Source of the DNA: an uncultured Latescibacterota bacterium
GTDB lineage: Bacteria > Latescibacterota > UBA2968 > UBA8231
Direction of reading: 5' to 3'
Assembly: GCA_951813615.1 (NCBI GenBank)
Contig: OX638377.1
Location: forward strand, 806,001 to 870,000
DNA length: 64,000 nucleotides
Each line of letters starts with the position of its first letter. Positions within the stretch are counted from its first letter, which is position 1. Positions 60,888 to 64,000 of this stretch are shown in pieces. Below the pieces are notes generated by a model. The model saw only the letters and a list, made by a program, of their open reading frames with translations, did no database searches and was not told the DNA's origin. The translations under genes were made by a program, and so were the position numbers.

Positions 60888-62684
60888 ATGACGAGTAAGC
60901 ACGTAATAGGACGCAAGTTTTATGCCAACATCTTCTTGGTCGTCGCATTGATGTTGGCCGCCTGCGGTCCGGAAGAGCCTTCGGAACCGGCTCCGACGCC
61001 CGAGTACACCAAAGCACCGACCGCCGACTATGCGGTGGGGCGCGGGCGGAAAGAGGCCCCTGCGGTGCGCTTTGTCGATGTGACGCGAGAGGCTGGTCTT
61101 GAATTCAGGCACGAGACTGGTGCGCGCGGTGACAAGTGGATGCCGGAAACCATGGGTAGCGGCTGCGCGCTTTTTGATTACGATGGGGACGGCTGGCTGG
61201 ATGTGCTCTTGGTCAACAGCGAAGGCTGGGGCGGCGAAAAGGCCCCCGGCAAGCTCTATCGCAACCTCGGCAACGGCACTTTTGCCGACGCGACGGAGCG
61301 CGCGGGTCTAGACTTTTCGGTCTATGGCATGGGTGCGACGATTGCCGACTACGACGCCGATGGCGACCCAGATATCTACCTGACGACCTTGGGGCCGAAC
61401 CTGCTTTTGCGCAACGACGCGGGTCGCTTTGTCGATGTGGCTCAGGAAGCGGGTTTGGCGGGTGCGGTTTGGCGGGATGACGCAGGCAACGAGAATCCCG
61501 AGTGGTCCACGGGCGCGGCTTGGGTCGATGTGGATGGCGACGGCTGGCTGGACCTGCTGGTCACCAACTACGTGCGCTGGTCGGCTAGCACCGACATCTA
61601 CACCACGCTCGACGGCAAGGGAAAATCCTACGCCACCCCCCAGCAGTACCCCGGCTCGACGCCGAGGCTCTACCGCAACTTAGGTGAAGGCCGTTTCCGG
61701 GAGATAACCGAAGAAGCGGGCCTGTTGTTACCCGAGGGCAAGTCCATGGGCGTGGCCATGACCGATTTTGAGGGAGACGGCCGCATCGACTTGGTCGTCA
61801 CCAACGACACTCAGCCCAATTTCCTATTGCAAAACTTAGGTGGAGGCCACTTTGCGGAGCGAGGTCTCGCCGCGGGCATCGGCTACGATGAGACCGGGCG
61901 GGCGAGAGCGGGGATGGGCGTAGATATTACCTCGGTCGCCAACGACGGCGTGCTTTCCATCGCCATTGGCAACTTCAGCCGCGAGGCGCTCTCGCTCTAT
62001 CGCCAAGCCGGCGGCGAGGTCTTCGTCGATGCTGCGGGCAAAGCTCGGCTGATGCAGGCGACGCTACAGCCACTGACCTTTGGACTGCGCTTTTTCGACT
62101 ACGATCTCGACGGCTACCAAGACCTGATCTTAGCCAATGGGCACATCGAGCCAGAGATCAACTCGACGCAGAAGGAGATCGAGTATCAGCAGGCTCCGCA
62201 GTTGTTTTGGAATACCGGCGATGGGCGGATGGTTGAGGTGTCGGAGCAGACGGGCGGGCTGTTTCTCAAGCCGCTGGTGGCACGTGGGCTGGCTGTCGGC
62301 GATATCGACGCCGATGGCGACTTGGACGTGCTGTTGACCACCAATGGCGGCCCGGCCTATCTATTGCGCAACGAGGGGCCGACCGGTCGCACGGTGACGC
62401 TCGATCTGACGGGCAAGGCACCTAATCGAGACGCGATCGGCGCGAAGGTGACTGCGCAGGTGGGCGAACAAGAGCAGGTGTTCATGGTGCGCACAGGGTC
62501 TTCCTATTTGAGCCACAGCCCAACGACGCTGACTGTTGGCTTGGGCGCGGCCGAGCAGATCGACCGCTTGGAGATTCGCTGGCCGGATGGGACGGTGGAA
62601 GCCCTTGAACAACTCGTAGCCGGGGCGCGCTACGACATCGCGCAAGGTGAGGGGATTGTGGGGAAGAGGGCTTTTGCGCAGTAA
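60888..62684 (+). CDS. CRTAC1-like FG-GAP/ASPIC-UnbV lipoprotein
   Basis: 598 residues from ATG 60888. Lipoprotein signal with lipobox LMLAAC (Cys near residue 24). The body is a beta-propeller with repeated FG-GAP/VCBS calcium-loop motifs (DYDGDGWLD, DYDADGDPD, DVDGDGWLD, DIDADGDLD). The C-terminal UnbV/ASPIC domain (ending VGLGAAEQIDRLEIRWPDGTVE) is diagnostic. Members are outer-surface proteins often beside TPR-cytochrome or SusD-type genes. It lies downstream of the pentahaem-TPR gene, but with a DUF pair in between on the other strand. Confidence 0.9.
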   Translation: MTSKHVIGRKFYANIFLVVALMLAACGPEEPSEPAPTPEYTKAPTADYAVGRGRKEAPAVRFVDVTREAGLEFRHETGARGDKWMPETMGSGCALFDYDGDGWLDVLLVNSEGWGGEKAPGKLYRNLGNGTFADATERAGLDFSVYGMGATIADYDADGDPDIYLTTLGPNLLLRNDAGRFVDVAQEAGLAGAVWRDDAGNENPEWSTGAAWVDVDGDGWLDLLVTNYVRWSASTDIYTTLDGKGKSYATPQQYPGSTPRLYRNLGEGRFREITEEAGLLLPEGKSMGVAMTDFEGDGRIDLVVTNDTQPNFLLQNLGGGHFAERGLAAGIGYDETGRARAGMGVDITSVANDGVLSIAIGNFSREALSLYRQAGGEVFVDAAGKARLMQATLQPLTFGLRFFDYDLDGYQDLILANGHIEPEINSTQKEIEYQQAPQLFWNTGDGRMVEVSEQTGGLFLKPLVARGLAVGDIDADGDLDVLLTTNGGPAYLLRNEGPTGRTVTLDLTGKAPNRDAIGAKVTAQVGEQEQVFMVRTGSSYLSHSPTTLTVGLGAAEQIDRLEIRWPDGTVEALEQLVAGARYDIAQGEGIVGKRAFAQ

Positions 62685-62690
62685 GCTATT

Positions 62691-63575
62691 TCAACCGATC
62701 AAGCGGCCCTTTTGGTCGTGGCTGACCTTGTCGGGGTCGTGCGGCCCGGAACGGGCGCGCTTGGCCTCTCCTTGTTGGTAGCGGTGGGGCATTTCCGTCT
62801 GCCGCCATTGCAAAAAACTGCGTTCCTGCGCGTCGCGGTTGCGCGCCGAAGCTGGGGCTGGGATTTCGATGGTGGCGTAGGTGATTTCGCTTACCCGGCG
62901 CGACAGAGCGACGATTTCTCCTTTGCTGATGACTAAGGTGACGCCGACGTTGGCCTCGACAATGGCGACGCCGTTTTCGCGCGCCCGGGCCAACACGGCG
63001 CGGTCTTGCTCTTTGGAGCGAGAGCCGAAGGAGGGGATGAGTAGGTATTGTGCTCCATCGAGCACGGGGATGCGGGCGATGTCGGGGTTCCAGCGGTCGT
63101 TGCAGATGAGGAAGCCGCAGCGGCCAAACGGCGTGTCAAAGGCGCGGGCATGGGCACCGAGGCGGTTGTACCACCAAGAGGGATGGTAGCCCTCGGCCAA
63201 CTGCATTTTGTGGTACTTGCCACACAGGCGGCCCCGGTGGTCGATGAAGACGGCGCAGTTGTACACATCGTCGCCGATGCGCTCGGCTAGCCCAAAGGCG
63301 AGGCATATTCCCAACTCGCGGGCCAGCTCGCGGAAGCGGCCAATGACCGGGCCGCGCGTGGTGACGGCCACGTCCCGCATCCGTTCTTCCGGCTCCTCTC
63401 CCGTGATCAGTTCCATAACCACATAGCCCTCCAGCACCCCTTCGGGCGCTAAGGCCAGTTGGGCACCGCCTTTGGCAGCGGCGCGGAACATGGCCTCCAA
63501 GTGATCGGCGTTGTCGGCTAGGTCGAATTTTTTAGGCCGGAAGGAAATGGCGGCGACATCTACAGATTGGTACAT
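62691..63575 (-). CDS. Nitrilase-superfamily carbon-nitrogen hydrolase
   Basis: 294 residues. Glu-Lys-Cys triad: Glu in LALAPEGVLEG (~45), Lys in GKYHKMQL (~123) and Cys in FLICNDRWNP (~157). Overall arrangement fits amidase/beta-ureidopropionase-like branches. GGAG lies upstream of the ATG. The C-terminal ~40 residues are charged and not part of the fold. Substrate unknown. Confidence 0.85.
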   Translation of the reverse strand: MYQSVDVAAISFRPKKFDLADNADHLEAMFRAAAKGGAQLALAPEGVLEGYVVMELITGEEPEERMRDVAVTTRGPVIGRFRELARELGICLAFGLAERIGDDVYNCAVFIDHRGRLCGKYHKMQLAEGYHPSWWYNRLGAHARAFDTPFGRCGFLICNDRWNPDIARIPVLDGAQYLLIPSFGSRSKEQDRAVLARARENGVAIVEANVGVTLVISKGEIVALSRRVSEITYATIEIPAPASARNRDAQERSFLQWRQTEMPHRYQQGEAKRARSGPHDPDKVSHDQKGRLIG

Positions 63576-63587
63576 GGGTTCCGTCTC

Positions 63588-64000
63588 CTATTCTTCTCTG
63601 CGGCAAAAGCGCAGTGCGTACAGGTCGGCGTCGTACATGACAAAGCGCAGGCGCACTGGCCGCCCGGCCAACGGGCCTACCTCAGCGCCCGATTCCCACT
63701 GCACTGCTAAGTCCGTCTGATCCTGAAAGAGCTCGGGCGAGTCGGCCAGCGACAGGCCGGGGAAGGGCTTGCCGTTTTCGTCTTGGACCTCGACGCGGAT
63801 GCTGCCGGCCGCGGAAGTGGACATATTGAGCCGCAACTGATCGCCGCTGAAGATCAGAGGTTTGGTGGTGAACTGGCCGCCGCGATAGGGTGCTTGCACC
63901 GAGGCGAAGCCATCGAGGCGCATGGTCAGGCGGCGGATGCAGGAAGTGGGCATGCGCCAGTGCTCGGTCATGTAGAGCGAGAGTTCGGCGGGTCCTGTGT
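63588..64000 (-). CDS. C-terminal end of a beta-sandwich-containing protein (5' truncated at window edge)
   Basis: The minus-strand frame is open to the edge (TGPAELSLYMTEHWRMP...), so the gene begins beyond 64000. The visible ~136 residues match the C-terminal beta-sandwich module (LRRLTMRLDGF, LRLNMSTSAAGSIRVEVQDENGKP, LAGRPVRLRFVMYDADLYALRF) found at the ends of many glycoside-hydrolase-associated and uncharacterised proteins of Planctomycetota and Latescibacterota. The catalytic part is outside the window. Confidence 0.6.
   Translation of the reverse strand, partial: TGPAELSLYMTEHWRMPTSCIRRLTMRLDGFASVQAPYRGGQFTTKPLIFSGDQLRLNMSTSAAGSIRVEVQDENGKPFPGLSLADSPELFQDQTDLAVQWESGAEVGPLAGRPVRLRFVMYDADLYALRFCRREE

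Noticed and set aside
1..64000. tRNA, rRNA, insertion sequences, prophage genes
   Set aside because: Looked for cloverleaf-like repeats, rRNA motifs, transposase motifs and phage structural genes and saw none; a dedicated tRNA and Rfam scan was not possible here.

Overview
The window is GC-rich bacterial chromosome, densely packed with operons, and has a Gram-negative-type cell plan: an outer-membrane beta-barrel, lipoproteins, Tat and Sec export, undecaprenyl-linked polysaccharide synthesis. Three secreted proteins end in the FlgD-like/T9SS-like C-terminal module (NPFN...GxxVxxLxxG...WDGxxxxGxxxASGxY) seen in Latescibacterota, KSB1 and related Fibrobacterota-Chlorobi-Bacteroidota-side lineages. 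Together with a ManD-like enolase-superfamily enzyme, an HpcH-type aldolase, a CRTAC1-like lipoprotein and a nitrilase, this suggests an uncultured lineage such as Latescibacterota. That placement is inference. No tRNA, rRNA, CRISPR array or insertion sequence was seen, and no gene-free stretch exceeds 300 bases.

Layout. 1-4449: end of a thioredoxin/YyaL-like gene, then a small surface-glycan operon (RmlD-like reductase, two glycosyltransferases, one fused to an orphan CoA-binding membrane half). 4461-6803: compact MacB/LolD-type ABC exporter coupled to a TSUP permease. 6839-7513: PIN/Phd toxin-antitoxin pair. 7781-15088: a tiny lysine-rich ORF, a Tat-exported aldo/keto reductase and two tandem paralogous secreted subtilases. 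15103-24436: a trp/aro operon (trpL attenuator, trpE(G) fusion, trpG/pabA, trpD, trpC, trpS, chorismate mutase, tyrA, a degenerate aroA-like gene, a 46-residue membrane ORF, aroE) ending in a perfect 30-nt palindrome. 24487-29471: argS, aroK, aroB, rimO and a DUF971 gene. 29515-34591 (minus): a repeat-rich secreted adhesin-like protein, a BatA/VWA-like membrane protein, a PtsN-type EIIA and SixA. 34717-42539: a YjbQ-like gene followed by an exopolysaccharide/O-antigen cluster. 42562-49101 (minus): outer-membrane protein, ATPase + TOPRIM-like pair (candidate defence module), three unknown or secreted genes, an aldolase and uppP. 49217-51602: ManD-like enzyme plus an acetate-kinase-like protein. 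51737-56450: promoter with five 15-nt repeats, then two P-loop NTPases, the second carrying a large 43-residue TPR-like array. 56544-64000: hydrolase, pentaheme cytochrome-TPR protein, DUF4926/DUF6883 pair, CRTAC1-like lipoprotein, nitrilase and a partial gene.

How the genes work together. The best-supported regulatory system is the trp leader. A strong promoter, a 26-codon leader peptide with Trp codons at 10, 11 and 14, and a GC-rich terminator hairpin with eight Ts lie just before trpE(G). Segments that could form the alternative antiterminator are visible. trpS sits in the attenuated operon, so the enzyme that charges tRNA-Trp would be controlled by the signal it produces. The only aroA-like gene here has lost nearly every EPSP-synthase active-site residue by eye alignment, which makes it either a pseudoenzyme or a new activity. 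The two-NTPase/TPR locus and the ATPase-TOPRIM pair are the best candidates for undescribed defence or signalling systems.
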